In this document: positions 32,660 through 42,401 of the stretch, piece after piece
How the letters are laid out: every line of letters starts with the position of its first letter
Numbering within the stretch: position 1 is the first letter of the stretch
Translations under genes and position numbers: made by a program
The notes under the pieces: model-generated
What the model was told of the DNA's origin: nothing
Databases searched by the model: none
What the model saw: the letters and a program-made list of their open reading frames with translations, nothing else
Origin: Myxococcales bacterium
Lineage (GTDB): Bacteria > Myxococcota_A > Polyangia > Polyangiales > Polyangiaceae
DNA: 54,574 nucleotides
Assembly: GCA_025359105.1 (NCBI GenBank)
Contig: JANYHK010000104.1
Location: forward strand, 1-54,574
Reading direction: 5' to 3'

Positions 32660-33040
32660 CTAGTCGATGACCACGAGAGCGCCGCCCAGCGTGGCCATCG
32701 CTTGCAAGCTGCGCTTCTGCCAGCGCAGGTTCGCGTTGCACGTGAACCGGATTCGATAGCTCTCGATCGCGCACTTCATCTGGCCGGTTATCCAGCGCAC
32801 GATCACGGACAGGCACGACGAGTTCATGAAGTAGAGGTCGCGTACGTCGAGGACGGCCTCCCGCACCCCGAGCCTCGTCGCTTCCGTGTGGAGCTCCGAG
32901 ATGATCCTCTGGAGCTCGTCGCGGACGAGCTGGTCGGCGTTTCCGCGAAGACGCGCGACGATCTTCGTGGGCTCCCGTTCGGCGTGGGCGGAGAAGTGCT
33001 CCAGATTCACGTCGCGGATCGCCAGGTCGCCTTCGCTCAT
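32660..33040 (-). CDS. STAS-like anti-sigma factor antagonist
   Basis: A 126-residue protein with the STAS-like core EAVLDVRDLYFMNSSCLSVI, in which the serine pair after Asn is the expected phosphorylation site. It begins in a 4-bp overlap (ATGA) with the ATP-binding switch gene. The phosphatase gene starts 9 bp after its stop. It resembles the cyanobacterial slr1659-type regulators more than classical SpoIIAA. It would be the phosphorylated switch protein, kinase on one side and phosphatase on the other. Confidence 0.8.
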   Translation of the reverse strand: MSEGDLAIRDVNLEHFSAHAEREPTKIVARLRGNADQLVRDELQRIISELHTEATRLGVREAVLDVRDLYFMNSSCLSVIVRWITGQMKCAIESYRIRFTCNANLRWQKRSLQAMATLGGALVVID

Positions 33041-33525
33041 GGCGTCCTCCCTCGTTCGAGCGTCGCCTCGACGCGTATGTTCTCGTCGTCGCCGACCGAG
33101 ACGGTCAGCGTCATTTCACCCTCGGCGGAGATACGGGCGAGCCCGAGCCCCGAGCCGTCGTCACGCGACGCGGTGCGCTGGAGCGCCGTGAGGTAGAGCG
33201 CCCACGGATCTGCCGCGCTCTGGATCTCGCGCACCACGCTCAGCAGGTTCGCCCGGTTCTCCGCGTGGTCGCGATTCTCCACGCGGAGCATGGCGATGTA
33301 CCCCTCCTTGGTGGCGTCGATCTTGAGTCGGAAGCGTACCGTCCCCTCCCGACCGTACTTCCGCGCGTTGTCGAGCAGCTCGTGCGCGGCCATGGCGAGG
33401 CGCCACCCCAGATCGGGATCGTCCAGGACGTGGCTCGACAGATCGTCCACGATGCGCCGCGTGGTGGAAATCCCCTTCGCGTCGGGCACGAAGGACGATT
33501 CGAGCAAGAGGGTGTCGGCGTTCAT
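33037..33525 (-). CDS. Anti-sigma-type ATP-binding switch kinase (HATPase)
   Basis: A 162-residue single-domain GHKL ATPase. The N box reads MAAHELLDNARKYG and the G box DDGSGLGLARISAE. It lacks a sensor or His-phosphotransfer domain, as is normal for SpoIIAB/RsbW-type proteins. These phosphorylate an STAS partner and sequester a sigma factor or another target. No sigma factor gene is intact nearby (the ECF remnant at 30585 is broken), so the output may be non-transcriptional. It is the first gene of the three-gene module. Confidence 0.85.
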   Translation of the reverse strand: MNADTLLLESSFVPDAKGISTTRRIVDDLSSHVLDDPDLGWRLAMAAHELLDNARKYGREGTVRFRLKIDATKEGYIAMLRVENRDHAENRANLLSVVREIQSAADPWALYLTALQRTASRDDGSGLGLARISAEGEMTLTVSVGDDENIRVEATLERGRTP

Positions 33526-33588
33526 GGTTCAGAGTGGGGTACGGCACCCTGGGGGGTCGTCCTTAGGGCGATCCGGAAGGATTTAGGT

Positions 33589-33605
33589 TGGGGCCCCCGG
33601 CCCCA
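33589..33605 (-). terminator. Possible terminator after the hybrid kinase gene
   Basis: A 7-bp GC-rich stem (TTGGGGCC/GGCCCCA) with a 3-base loop lies 27 bp past the stop of the gene at 33632. No T-run follows, so it may be Rho-assisted or not a terminator at all. Confidence 0.3.
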
Positions 33606-33631
33606 CCGTGAAGGACACCCGGGGAGCGCCC

Positions 33632-35308
33632 TCACGTGCCGCATCGTGCGGTCTTCTGCTCGGCGTCGATCACCTCGCGCACCTTGCGCAGCAGCTCGCG
33701 CGGCCCGAAAGGCTTGGAGAGCACGTGCGCGAACGCGCCCAGCGCCTCGGCACCTGGGGCGTAGCCACTCATGAGGATCAGCGGCGGTGCGGCGGGGCGC
33801 TCCCGTAGGAGGTCGCGTAGCGCGGCTCCGCCCAGGCGTGGCATCACCAGATCGGAGAGGATCACGGCGACGTCGGTATGGGCCGCGAGCGCTTCCAGAG
33901 CGGCTTGCCCGTCCTCCGCCAGCGTCACCCGATAGCCCGCGCCGGACAGCACGCGTCCGAGGAGGGTGCGTACCGGGCGATCGTCGTCGACGACGAGCAC
34001 GTGCTCGGTACCGCGCGTACTGTGACCGTCCTCCGGCGTCGCCGCGCCGGGCGTCGCGGCCGGAACCTGGTCGCTGGCCGGGAAGTAGACGCGGAACGTC
34101 GTCCCGAGCCCCTGCTCGCTGTAGCAATGGATGAACCCGCCGTGTCCCTTGAGGATGGTCTCGACGACGGCGAGCCCGAGCCCCGTTCCTGCGCCGGGCC
34201 CCTTGGTGCTGAAAAACGGCTCGAAAATGTTGGCTCGCACTTCGGGCGCCATGCCGACGCCGTTGTCGGTCACGGAGAGGAGCACGTACTCGCCGGGCGG
34301 CTTGCCGGGGTGCGCCTCGGCGTCGCCCGCCCCGACCGTGACCGGCTCGATCGCAATCAGGATCCGGCCGCCAGCGGCGAGGGCGTCCCGGGCATTGACG
34401 ACGAGGTTCACGATCACCTGCTCGATCTGTCCCGGATCGGCGAAGATGGGCGGCAGGTCCTTGCTCGGCGTGGCTTCGAGCGCGATGTCGGCCGGCAGGA
34501 GCCTCCGCAGCATCGGGAGCAATCCATCGACGACGACATGGACGCGGACGTCGCGGCGCTGCAGGGGTAGTCCCCGCGAGAACGAGAGGAGCTGACGGGT
34601 CAGGTGCGCAGCCCGAACGGCGGCGACCTCGATCTCCTCGAGCAGCTCGCGCGCCGGGTGATCGCCGAGCATCTCCCTCATTCCGTCCGCGTTGCCGAGG
34701 ATGCTCACGAGCAGGTTGTTGAAGTCGTGCGCGACCCCCCCGGCCATCTGGCCCAGCGCCTCCATCCGCTGCGCGCCGCGCACCTTGTCCTCGAGCGCAC
34801 GCTGGGCCGTCTCTGCGCGGATGCGTCCTGCGACCACCGAGACCATGGCGGCGACCTGCACCACGAAGTCGATCTCGTCCTGCGTGGGCGGCATCACGCC
34901 GTCGGCGCTGAACGTCCCGACGCAGAGGGCGCCGACGCGATCGGCCAGGGCGAGCATGGGCACGCTGATCAAGGTGCGGTTCCCGAAGTAGGCCACCTGC
35001 GCCTGGTCCGCGAGCGGCTCGTCGCGCAGATCGTTGCAGACCATCGGCTCGGTGCCCGTGAGGTGCAGCCGGATCCACGGATCCTTCTCCAGATCGAGCG
35101 TGGCCATCCGTTGCTCGACGCGCGCGCTGTCGGGGAGCGCGTAGCCAACGACCTCGAGTCCGATGGTCGCCGACATGGGCAGAACGAGCCAGGCGCGCCG
35201 GTAGCGCGTGTGCTGCTCGACGGACGCGACGACGTGGTCCATTGCGTCCGCGAGGGTGCTCGCCCCGTGCAGGGCGCGCGAGAGCTCCAGAAGTCCCCCG
35301 GTCTTCAC
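33632..35308 (-). CDS. GAF-domain hybrid histidine kinase with receiver domain
   Basis: A 558-residue soluble protein. Residues 1-165 form a GAF domain (GNRTLISVPMLALADRVGAL). Residues 180-250 are the HisKA domain with the phosphoacceptor in GGVAHDFNNLLVSIL. The ATPase has N box VNLVVNARDAL, G1 DNGVGMAP and G2 GTGLGLAVV. Residues 440-550 are a receiver (HVLVVDDDRPV; phospho-Asp in ILSDLVMPR; Lys in LSKPFG). All catalytic residues are in place. It has no DNA-binding output, so it probably passes phosphate to another protein. It lies upstream of the partner-switching genes on the same strand, separated by about 106 bp. Confidence 0.93.
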   Translation of the reverse strand: MKTGGLLELSRALHGASTLADAMDHVVASVEQHTRYRRAWLVLPMSATIGLEVVGYALPDSARVEQRMATLDLEKDPWIRLHLTGTEPMVCNDLRDEPLADQAQVAYFGNRTLISVPMLALADRVGALCVGTFSADGVMPPTQDEIDFVVQVAAMVSVVAGRIRAETAQRALEDKVRGAQRMEALGQMAGGVAHDFNNLLVSILGNADGMREMLGDHPARELLEEIEVAAVRAAHLTRQLLSFSRGLPLQRRDVRVHVVVDGLLPMLRRLLPADIALEATPSKDLPPIFADPGQIEQVIVNLVVNARDALAAGGRILIAIEPVTVGAGDAEAHPGKPPGEYVLLSVTDNGVGMAPEVRANIFEPFFSTKGPGAGTGLGLAVVETILKGHGGFIHCYSEQGLGTTFRVYFPASDQVPAATPGAATPEDGHSTRGTEHVLVVDDDRPVRTLLGRVLSGAGYRVTLAEDGQAALEALAAHTDVAVILSDLVMPRLGGAALRDLLRERPAAPPLILMSGYAPGAEALGAFAHVLSKPFGPRELLRKVREVIDAEQKTARCGT

Positions 35309-35347
35309 GCTGTCGAGCGTATACGCGGGCGGCCTCCGAGGGGGCGG

Positions 35348-36220
35348 TTACTTCTGCCCCGCCGCCTGCGCCAGGCCGCGATCGGCGCCGCGCATCGCGC
35401 TCTCGACGGCGCCGTCCACCGCGCGATCTTGCAGCTCGGCGACGCGGCCCTGGTTGGACAGGACCTGCGCGCTGTCGACCGTGGTGGCGGCGCCGGAGAA
35501 CGTGCCTTGCAGCGTCTGCTGCGGGACCTTGCGCACCGCGAACTCGACCTGCGCCTGGAACATCACGTTGCCGTTCGACGAGCCCTGCGCGAGGCGGGTG
35601 ATCGTCCCGTCGAGCATCAGGACGGGGATCTTGCGATCGCCGGCTTGCTTCATGAGCGACGTGTCGGCCGCCTCGACCAGGAGCGCGCCCTTCAGCGTCC
35701 CCGCGCGGGCGCGTGCCGCGCTCCGCATCACACCGCCGAGCGAGTCGCCGCGGACGTTGGTGGCGTTCTTCATGTTGCCGAGCTGCACGATGTAGCGCGC
35801 GTTGCCCATCGTCGCGGCGACGGCGGCGGCCGGCGCGCTCTTGCCAGAGAGCGTGTCGATGCTCGCCTTCAGCTGCGACTTGACCGCGCCGCTCGATTCG
35901 CTGGCGAGGTGCTTCTGGAGCTGGCCGATGGCGCCGTCATCGCCGACCTGCGCGAGCGCGGCAGCGGCAGCGGCGCGGACGGCGGGGTGCGCGTCGTCGA
36001 GCGCGCGCTCGAGAACGAAGCGCGCGTCAGGGGGCTTCGTCTTGCCCAGGAAGAGCGCCGCGCTCACGCGAACGCGAAAGTCGGGTCCGGCGAGGAGATC
36101 CGTCTTCACGCTCGACACGTCCTGCGCAGGAGAGATCCTGGCCGTACCGCAGACGAGACCGCCCGCGATGGCTGCTCCTGCCAGAACTTGGAACCATGTT
36201 CGCGAGCGCGAGCGACCCAT
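35348..36220 (-). CDS. Exported HEAT-repeat protein
   Basis: A 290-residue protein with an N-terminal signal (VLAGAAIAGGLVCGTA) after a basic start MGRSRSRTW. Residues 40-130 contain helical HEAT-type repeats: PDFRVRVSAALFLGKTKPPD, then HPAVRAAAAAALAQVGDDGA. The second half (KIPVLMLDGTITRLAQGSSN; VMFQAQVEFAVRKVP) is beta-rich and unrecognised. I chose this ATG because it opens the signal peptide. Upstream codons in frame look non-coding. It is probably periplasmic. It lies alone between the kinase and TlpA-like genes with a 213-bp featureless gap upstream. Confidence 0.75.
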   Translation of the reverse strand: MGRSRSRTWFQVLAGAAIAGGLVCGTARISPAQDVSSVKTDLLAGPDFRVRVSAALFLGKTKPPDARFVLERALDDAHPAVRAAAAAALAQVGDDGAIGQLQKHLASESSGAVKSQLKASIDTLSGKSAPAAAVAATMGNARYIVQLGNMKNATNVRGDSLGGVMRSAARARAGTLKGALLVEAADTSLMKQAGDRKIPVLMLDGTITRLAQGSSNGNVMFQAQVEFAVRKVPQQTLQGTFSGAATTVDSAQVLSNQGRVAELQDRAVDGAVESAMRGADRGLAQAAGQK

Positions 36221-36433
36221 CGAGCCCTTTACTGCTCCTCGGTTACGCGGAAGGAAGGACTCATGGAAAGCGGCGAGGGGCGCCTCGCGACGGATCCCGT
36301 ACACTCTACAAGCCCGGGACCTTTGAACAAGGCCTCATGGAGACTTCGCTCGAGACGCCGGCAGAAGGTGGGAGACGTTCGCACCCGCGCCCGCGAGCGA
36401 GCGCGAGAGGATCGCCCATTCCAGAGACGGACG

Positions 36434-36949
36434 TCAGAGCAGCGTCTTCAGGTCTTTCTCGATCTCAGCATCCTCGCCGTCGTCGTACCCGAGGTGCACG
36501 GAGCGCACGATCCCGGCCCCGTCGAGGAGGAACGACGCCGGCATGGCCTTTGGCTGCCACTGCCCGGCGAAGGCCTTGCCCTCGTCCCACACGACGTTGA
36601 ACTTTCCTTCATAGGTGGCGACGAACTCCTCGATCCCGTTGGGATCGTCGTCCTCGCTGATCGCGACGATCGTGACCTGATCGCGGTACTTCTCGGAGAG
36701 GTTCGCGAGCTGGGGGAACGCCTTCTTGCACGGCTCGCACCATGTCGCCCAAAAGAGGACGACGACGGGGTGTCCGCGCTCGGCGGCGAGATGGAAGGCG
36801 CCGCCGCCGACGCGCACAGCTCCGAAGGGCGGCCCACGTTTGCCGACGAGGGGGTGGCTCAGCTCCGCCGACGTGGGGCCCTTGCCCCTGACGCACGCCG
36901 GGAGCGACAAGACCAAGGCGAGGAGGAGCGCGCCGCCGCCGCGCGTCAT
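36434..36949 (-). CDS. TlpA/ResA-like thioredoxin-fold lipoprotein
   Basis: A 171-residue exported thioredoxin. Signal LLLALVLSLPAC is a lipobox. The active site is FWATWCEPCKKAFP, with CEPC, and the cis-Pro region reads KAMPASFLLDGAG. Proteins of this family reduce periplasmic disulfides, often in cytochrome c maturation. No cytochrome genes are close by. It starts in an ATGA overlap with the end of radA. Confidence 0.88.
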   Translation of the reverse strand: MTRGGGALLLALVLSLPACVRGKGPTSAELSHPLVGKRGPPFGAVRVGGGAFHLAAERGHPVVVLFWATWCEPCKKAFPQLANLSEKYRDQVTIVAISEDDDPNGIEEFVATYEGKFNVVWDEGKAFAGQWQPKAMPASFLLDGAGIVRSVHLGYDDGEDAEIEKDLKTLL

Positions 36950-38307
36950 GAGCGGAGATCGAGCGCGGCGTCGACCGCCTCCGCGAGCGTGCGCACGCCG
37001 ACGATCTCGAGCCCGGCGGGCGCGCGGGACTCGCTCGACGCGGGGACGATCGCGCGCCGAAAGCCCATCTGCTGCGCCTCGGCGAGGCGGGCCTGGGCGC
37101 GGGCGACGCCACGCACCTCGCCGGCGAGGCCGATCTCGCCGAACACCACCGTATGCGCCGCGACGACGCGATCGCGCAGGCTCGAGGCGACGGCGAGCGC
37201 GACGGCGAGATCGATCGCGGGCTCGTCGACGCGTATTCCGCCGGCGACGTTGATGAACACGTCGGCGTTGGTGAGCGCGAGGCCGACCTTGCGTTCGAGG
37301 ACGGCGAGGATCATCGCGAGGCGCGCGCCGTCGACCCCGTTCGCGGTGCGCCGTCCGCTGCCGGCGGCGAAGGGGGCGACGAGGGCCTGCACCTCGACGA
37401 GCATCGGACGGGAGCCCTCGCTCGTCGACGCGATGACGCTGCCGGCGGCGTCCTTCGGCCGCTCGGCGAGGAACAGAGCGCTGGGGTTCGGGACCTCGCG
37501 CATCCCCTCGCCCGTCATCTCGAAGACGCCGACCTCGGTGGCGCTGCCGAAGCGGTTCTTGAGCGCGCGGAGCGCACGGAACGCGTGGCCCCGCTCCCCC
37601 TCGAACGCGAGCACGGTGTCGACGAGGTGCTCGAGCACCTTCGGTCCTGCCAGCGTGCCGTCCTTGGTGACGTGGCCGACGAGGAACGTCGCGATGCGGT
37701 CGCGCTTGCTCCGTTCGACGAGGCGGGCCGCGACCTCGCGCAGCTGGCTCACCGTGCCGGCGGCGCTGTCGAGATCGGGCACGCGCACCGTCTGGACGCT
37801 GTCGAGCACGAGCGCGGTGGGCTTGGCGTCGGCGATGACGGTCTCGATGACGGAGAGATCGTTCTCCGCGAGGACGAGCAGGTTGTCGGCGACGCTGCCG
37901 AGCCGGCGGGCGCGCGCGGCGGTCTGGCCCGCGCTCTCCTCGCCGGAGACGTAGAGCGCGCGGCAGCCCTTGTTGGCGAGTCCGGCCAGCGCCTGCAAGA
38001 GCAGCGTGGATTTCCCGACGCCGGGATCGCCGCCGAGGAGCGTGACGCCGCCGAGCACCGCGCCGCCGCCGAGGACGCGATCGAATTCGCCGATGCCGGT
38101 CGGGATGCGCGCGGCCTGATCGGCGTCGATGTCCTTCACCGGCTGCGCCGCGCTCGCGCGACCGGGCGACGATCCGCTCACGCCGCGCCGGGGCGCGCTC
38201 TCCTCGACGAGCGTGTTCCAGGCGCCGCAGGTGGTGCAGCGCCCGAACCACTTCGGGAAGAAGGCGCCGCACGCTTGGCAAACGAACTGCGTCAGCGCCT
38301 TGGCCAT
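36946..38307 (-). CDS. radA: DNA repair protein RadA
   Basis: A 453-residue RecA-like helicase that promotes branch migration during recombination. The zinc finger CQACGAFFPKWFGRCTTCG is at residues 10-28. Walker A is GGDPGVGKSTLLLQ, the RadA motif KNRFGSATEVGVFEM follows near 250, and the C-terminal Lon-like domain ends ALDLRS. Start at MAKALTQF is standard for the family. The upstream lipoprotein's stop codon shares one base with this start (TGATG), and TlpA-like translation starts in its own stop. Confidence 0.95.
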   Translation of the reverse strand: MAKALTQFVCQACGAFFPKWFGRCTTCGAWNTLVEESAPRRGVSGSSPGRASAAQPVKDIDADQAARIPTGIGEFDRVLGGGAVLGGVTLLGGDPGVGKSTLLLQALAGLANKGCRALYVSGEESAGQTAARARRLGSVADNLLVLAENDLSVIETVIADAKPTALVLDSVQTVRVPDLDSAAGTVSQLREVAARLVERSKRDRIATFLVGHVTKDGTLAGPKVLEHLVDTVLAFEGERGHAFRALRALKNRFGSATEVGVFEMTGEGMREVPNPSALFLAERPKDAAGSVIASTSEGSRPMLVEVQALVAPFAAGSGRRTANGVDGARLAMILAVLERKVGLALTNADVFINVAGGIRVDEPAIDLAVALAVASSLRDRVVAAHTVVFGEIGLAGEVRGVARAQARLAEAQQMGFRRAIVPASSESRAPAGLEIVGVRTLAEAVDAALDLRS

Positions 38308-39017
38308 CAGCCGGTCGTGCAGATCTTCGTGGAACCGAGCATCCCGGACTTGCACTTCACGCCGGTCGGGCAATCGCCATCGGCGCCGCACGTGCGATGG
38401 CAGCCGACGTTGCTCTTCGCGAAGCCGCTGGGGCAGAGGCCGTTGACCGGCTGGGTGAAGATCGTCGTGCCGCCGGGGGTCGGCGGAGGGGTGCCGCCGC
38501 TGCTACTGCTCGCGCCGTGACCGCCGCCGCTGCTGCTCGCGGCGCCACCGCTGCTCGTGCTGCCGGCATGACCACCGCCGCCGCCGCCACCGCCACCGCC
38601 GCCACCGCCGCCCCCAGCCACGGGAGGCGGCGCGTTCGTGAACGCGTTTTCGTGGATCCAACCCAGCTTTCGGGCGCCGCTCGACGCGTCGTCGAACGTG
38701 ACGAGGAACGAGTCGCTCGTCTGCGCGATCTGGGTCACGACGGTTCCGCTGGGGAGCGTCGTGATCGGAGGACCGTCGGGTGGGGACTTCCGGGCGACGC
38801 CGTCCTTGAGCAGCGTCGCCGAGACGTCCTTGAGCTTCTTTTCGTACGGGTAGCGGGTGATGTCGTTCGTGTTGATCGGCACGGTGCTCTTCGGCGCCGC
38901 GTCTGCCGTCGGGCTCGCGTTGCCCATGCTGTTCGGGCACCCCGCGAGCGCCGCCAGCGCTGCGACCCCGGTGAAGGCGAAGACGAGAGCCGAGACCAGA
39001 GTCGTTGTCGCGCGCAT
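38307..39017 (-). CDS. SH3-like lipoprotein, paralog 1
   Basis: A 236-residue lipoprotein. The lipobox is LAGC, followed by TRYPYEKKLKDVSATLLKDG. The SH3-like domain has ARKSPPDGPPITTLPSGTVV and ends KLGWIHENAFTNAPP. A run of about 15 glycines, a Ser/Gly linker and a Cys-rich C-terminus (GCHRTCGADGDCPTGVKCKS) follow. The same plan is repeated in the next two genes. Such SH3 domains often bind peptidoglycan or protein partners. The function of the Cys tail is unknown. Confidence 0.8.
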   Translation of the reverse strand: MRATTTLVSALVFAFTGVAALAALAGCPNSMGNASPTADAAPKSTVPINTNDITRYPYEKKLKDVSATLLKDGVARKSPPDGPPITTLPSGTVVTQIAQTSDSFLVTFDDASSGARKLGWIHENAFTNAPPPVAGGGGGGGGGGGGGGGHAGSTSSGGAASSSGGGHGASSSSGGTPPPTPGGTTIFTQPVNGLCPSGFAKSNVGCHRTCGADGDCPTGVKCKSGMLGSTKICTTG

Positions 39018-39034
39018 CGGTGCTCCTGGTTCGG

Positions 39035-39790
<756 letters not shown>

Positions 39791-39808
39791 CGAGGTCTCC
39801 CGCCGTGT

Positions 39809-40759
39809 TCAACGCATCTTGCAATAGCCGCCGCGCGTGCAGAACACGCCGGGGCCGAAGACCGAGCAATCGCCGTCTTTTCCGGGGGTGCAGGTGTGAT
39901 GGCACTTGCCGTCCGGCTGCCCCATCTTGTACCCGGCCGGGCACGTGCCGCCGGCGCCGGGCTCGACCACCATGGCGCCGCCGCCGCCACCGCCACCGCC
40001 GCCACCCGCGTCGGTGGTCGCTCCGCCGCCGCCTGCGTCCTTCGAGGCACCTGCGTCGGTCGTGGCAGGCGGCCCGGCATCGGCAACACCGGGCGCCCCC
40101 GAATCGGTGGAGACGGGCGCCCCCGCGTCGGTCGCGACCGGTGCGCCCGCGTCACTCCCGGCGGGGCGCACGATGGCCGAGCAGTCCTTGACGGTCCCGC
40201 CTCCGCCGCCATCGCGAAGGACCGTTTGCGCGGTGCCGGTGCAGGCCTGGCCGGCCGGGCACTCGGTGTCGAGCTTGCACACCTTGCCGCAGAAGATCTC
40301 GTCGCCGAGGAGCTGCGTTTGGCCCGGGGGGCATGGTCCTCTCGGCACGACGGCGCCGGGGGGGTTGAACGCGTCCTTGATCACCCAGCCCATCAAGCGC
40401 TCGCTCGGGTTCTTCGGGTTGTCGAAGGTGATGAGCATGTACTTGTCGTGGGTCGCGATCTGGACCACGCTCGTGCCCTTGGCGAGTGTGGCGATGATCT
40501 CGCCCGACGGCGGCGCCTTGCGCGCGTTGTTCTTCGCCCACTGCAGGGTCGCGGCCTGGTGATCGATCGCGGTCTCGTCGGGGAAGTGCGCGATCGCTTC
40601 GGAGTTGGCGGCCTCGGGGGCCGCGGCGATGGTCGCGTCGACTGCGCCGGCGTCCGCCGCAGCGTCCGAAGCGTCCCCCTTCTTGTTCGGACAACCCGCG
40701 AGAAGGATGGCCAAACCGCACAGAACCGGGAACAGCAGAGCGGGCCGCATCGATCGCAT
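39809..40759 (-). CDS. SH3-like lipoprotein, paralog 3
   Basis: The 316-residue, longest copy. The lipobox is LAGC. The conserved lead-in is diverged (IAHFPDETAID), and the SH3-like domain reads ARKAPPSGEIIATLAKGTSV with MGWVIKDAFNPPG. This copy has two Cys-rich segments, one in the middle (GKVCKLDTECPAGQACTG) and one at the end (CHHTCTPGKDGDC). An Asp-Ala-Gly repeat linker (DAGAPVATDAGAPVSTDSGA) lies between them. An ATG three codons inside is possible. It is the first of the three paralogs in the direction of transcription. Confidence 0.8.
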   Translation of the reverse strand: MRSMRPALLFPVLCGLAILLAGCPNKKGDASDAAADAGAVDATIAAAPEAANSEAIAHFPDETAIDHQAATLQWAKNNARKAPPSGEIIATLAKGTSVVQIATHDKYMLITFDNPKNPSERLMGWVIKDAFNPPGAVVPRGPCPPGQTQLLGDEIFCGKVCKLDTECPAGQACTGTAQTVLRDGGGGGTVKDCSAIVRPAGSDAGAPVATDAGAPVSTDSGAPGVADAGPPATTDAGASKDAGGGGATTDAGGGGGGGGGGAMVVEPGAGGTCPAGYKMGQPDGKCHHTCTPGKDGDCSVFGPGVFCTRGGYCKMR

Positions 40760-40839
40760 CGTGTGCCGTCACGGTCACATGCTCTGCCGTGGAGATCAAG
40801 CACGTAGGGGCAAGACGCCTCGCCTCCTCCTACTTCTTC

Positions 40840-41286
40840 TCACTTCATCGGCTCGTCGGGGGGCTGGAGGTACTTGCGCCCGCACGCGTCGGCGACGTCG
40901 GGCGCTTGGGCCGATACGACGCAGCGGTACCACGCGTTGTTTCCGTACTTCAGGCACGTGGAGAGGATGTCGACGGCGATGGGATCGGTCGGGGTCCGAT
41001 TGTGCAGGGAGTTGATGCGCTTGGCCCCCTCACTGCACAGATCGGGATCCAGACGGGTTCGGACGTCCCGAAGCTCGGTGGGCGACATCGAGGGAACGCG
41101 CGCGGAGGCGCTCGGACGGGGCGCGGCGTCGCTCGTCGGGTCGAACTTCGGATCGCGCGAAGGCTCCTCGTCTTTGCGGCGGCACGACGAGCAGCCGCTG
41201 AGCACGCCTGCGGCGAGGAACGCGAGCGTGAACGGCCCGCGCAGAAGTGACCGCCCGACGCGGCTCCTGCGCCTGCCATAGCTCAC
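40840..41286 (-). CDS. Hypothetical lipoprotein downstream of dapE
   Basis: A 148-residue lipoprotein with an Arg-rich start and the lipobox LSGC. The mature part is Asp/Ser/Pro-rich, then helical with four cysteines (DLCSEGAKRINSLHNRTPTD; LSTCLKYGNNAWYRC; ADACGRKYLQ). I recognise no family. The GTG start at 41286 overlaps the dapE stop (GTGA), so it is translated with the lysine/peptidoglycan genes, which may hint at a cell-wall role. The next gene downstream begins 80 bp away. Confidence 0.7.
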   Translation of the reverse strand: MSYGRRRSRVGRSLLRGPFTLAFLAAGVLSGCSSCRRKDEEPSRDPKFDPTSDAAPRPSASARVPSMSPTELRDVRTRLDPDLCSEGAKRINSLHNRTPTDPIAVDILSTCLKYGNNAWYRCVVSAQAPDVADACGRKYLQPPDEPMK

Positions 41287-42401
41287 GTCGGCGATCCTGG
41301 GACGGTGGTGAGCCAGCGGCGCATGAGCGAGTACCCCTGGCGTACGAGGGCGATGCTCGTCGATTCGTTCTTCTGGTGCGCCTGCACGTTCTCGCCCGGG
41401 CCGAAGTTGACCGCGGGGACGCCCAGAGCGGAGAAGCGCGCTACGTCGGTCCACGCCTGCTTGGGCTCGATCGTCTGGACGCCGCACTTCACGAGGTGCT
41501 GCACCAGCGGGTGGGTCGCAGACGGCATGGCGGCCGGCGACAAGTCGGTGAACTCGACCTGCGCGCGCTCGCGCACGAGGCCGCGCAGGAAGGCCATCGC
41601 CTCCTCGAGCGAGCCGGTGGGCGCGAAGCGGTGGTTCACGTTGACGATGAACTTGTCGGGCACGACGTTGCGCCCACGTCCGCCGTCCTTGGCCTGGGTG
41701 ACGGTGGTGACGGTGCGGTAGGTGAGGCCGTCGATCTCCACCTCCTTCGGGGGCAGCGCACCGACCTCCTGCAGAAACCCCGCGGCGGCGGTCACGGCGT
41801 TCGCTCCCTCCCACGGACGCGCGCTGTGGGCGGTACGCCCCTCGAACGTGACCTGCGCGTGCACCGAGCCGGTGCATCCCAGGTGGAGCTTGTTGTCCGA
41901 CGGCTCCATGCACACGGCGAGATCGACGCCCGCCAGATCGGGATCTTGCTGGAGCACCGCGCCCAGCTCGTTCTCTTTGTAGGGCCCTTCTTCGCGCGCG
42001 TAGAAGACCAGCGTGAGCTGGCATGGGAGGTCTGCGAGGACGAGGGACTCGGCGAGGACGATCATGACGGCGAGGCCGCTCTTCATGTCGGACGACCCCG
42101 AGCCGAAGCAGCGATCGCCTTCGATGCGTGCGGGGCCGTTCTCCGTCCGAACGGTGTCGAGGTGACCGACCAGCGCGATCTTGGGGCCACGCGCGCGTGT
42201 GAGCGGAACGACGATCGAGTTGCCGTATCGCCGTGCCGCCCCGCTCGGCAGCTTGGAGAGGCGCGCCTGCACAGAGTCGCAGATCGCTTCCTCTTCGCCG
42301 ATGGGTGAAGGGATCGAGCAGAGCCACAGGAGCGTCTCCTCGACGCGCTCCTGACCGAGGACGTCGGAGAGATCCTGCGTGCGACGCTCGCCGGCGCTCA
42401 T
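41283..42401 (-). CDS. dapE: Succinyl-diaminopimelate desuccinylase
   Basis: The 372-residue zinc peptidase-family enzyme removes succinate from N-succinyl-LL-diaminopimelate. Metal ligands are in LVGHLDTVRTE, GSSDMKSGLA and the FYAREEGPYKENELG block, with the dimerisation-domain His in GRTAHSARPWEGAN. It is close to the actinobacterial-type DapE in length. The ATG overlaps the dapD stop (ATGA), so the two pathway enzymes are translationally coupled. Confidence 0.93.
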   Translation of the reverse strand: MSAGERRTQDLSDVLGQERVEETLLWLCSIPSPIGEEEAICDSVQARLSKLPSGAARRYGNSIVVPLTRARGPKIALVGHLDTVRTENGPARIEGDRCFGSGSSDMKSGLAVMIVLAESLVLADLPCQLTLVFYAREEGPYKENELGAVLQQDPDLAGVDLAVCMEPSDNKLHLGCTGSVHAQVTFEGRTAHSARPWEGANAVTAAAGFLQEVGALPPKEVEIDGLTYRTVTTVTQAKDGGRGRNVVPDKFIVNVNHRFAPTGSLEEAMAFLRGLVRERAQVEFTDLSPAAMPSATHPLVQHLVKCGVQTIEPKQAWTDVARFSALGVPAVNFGPGENVQAHQKNESTSIALVRQGYSLMRRWLTTVPGSPT

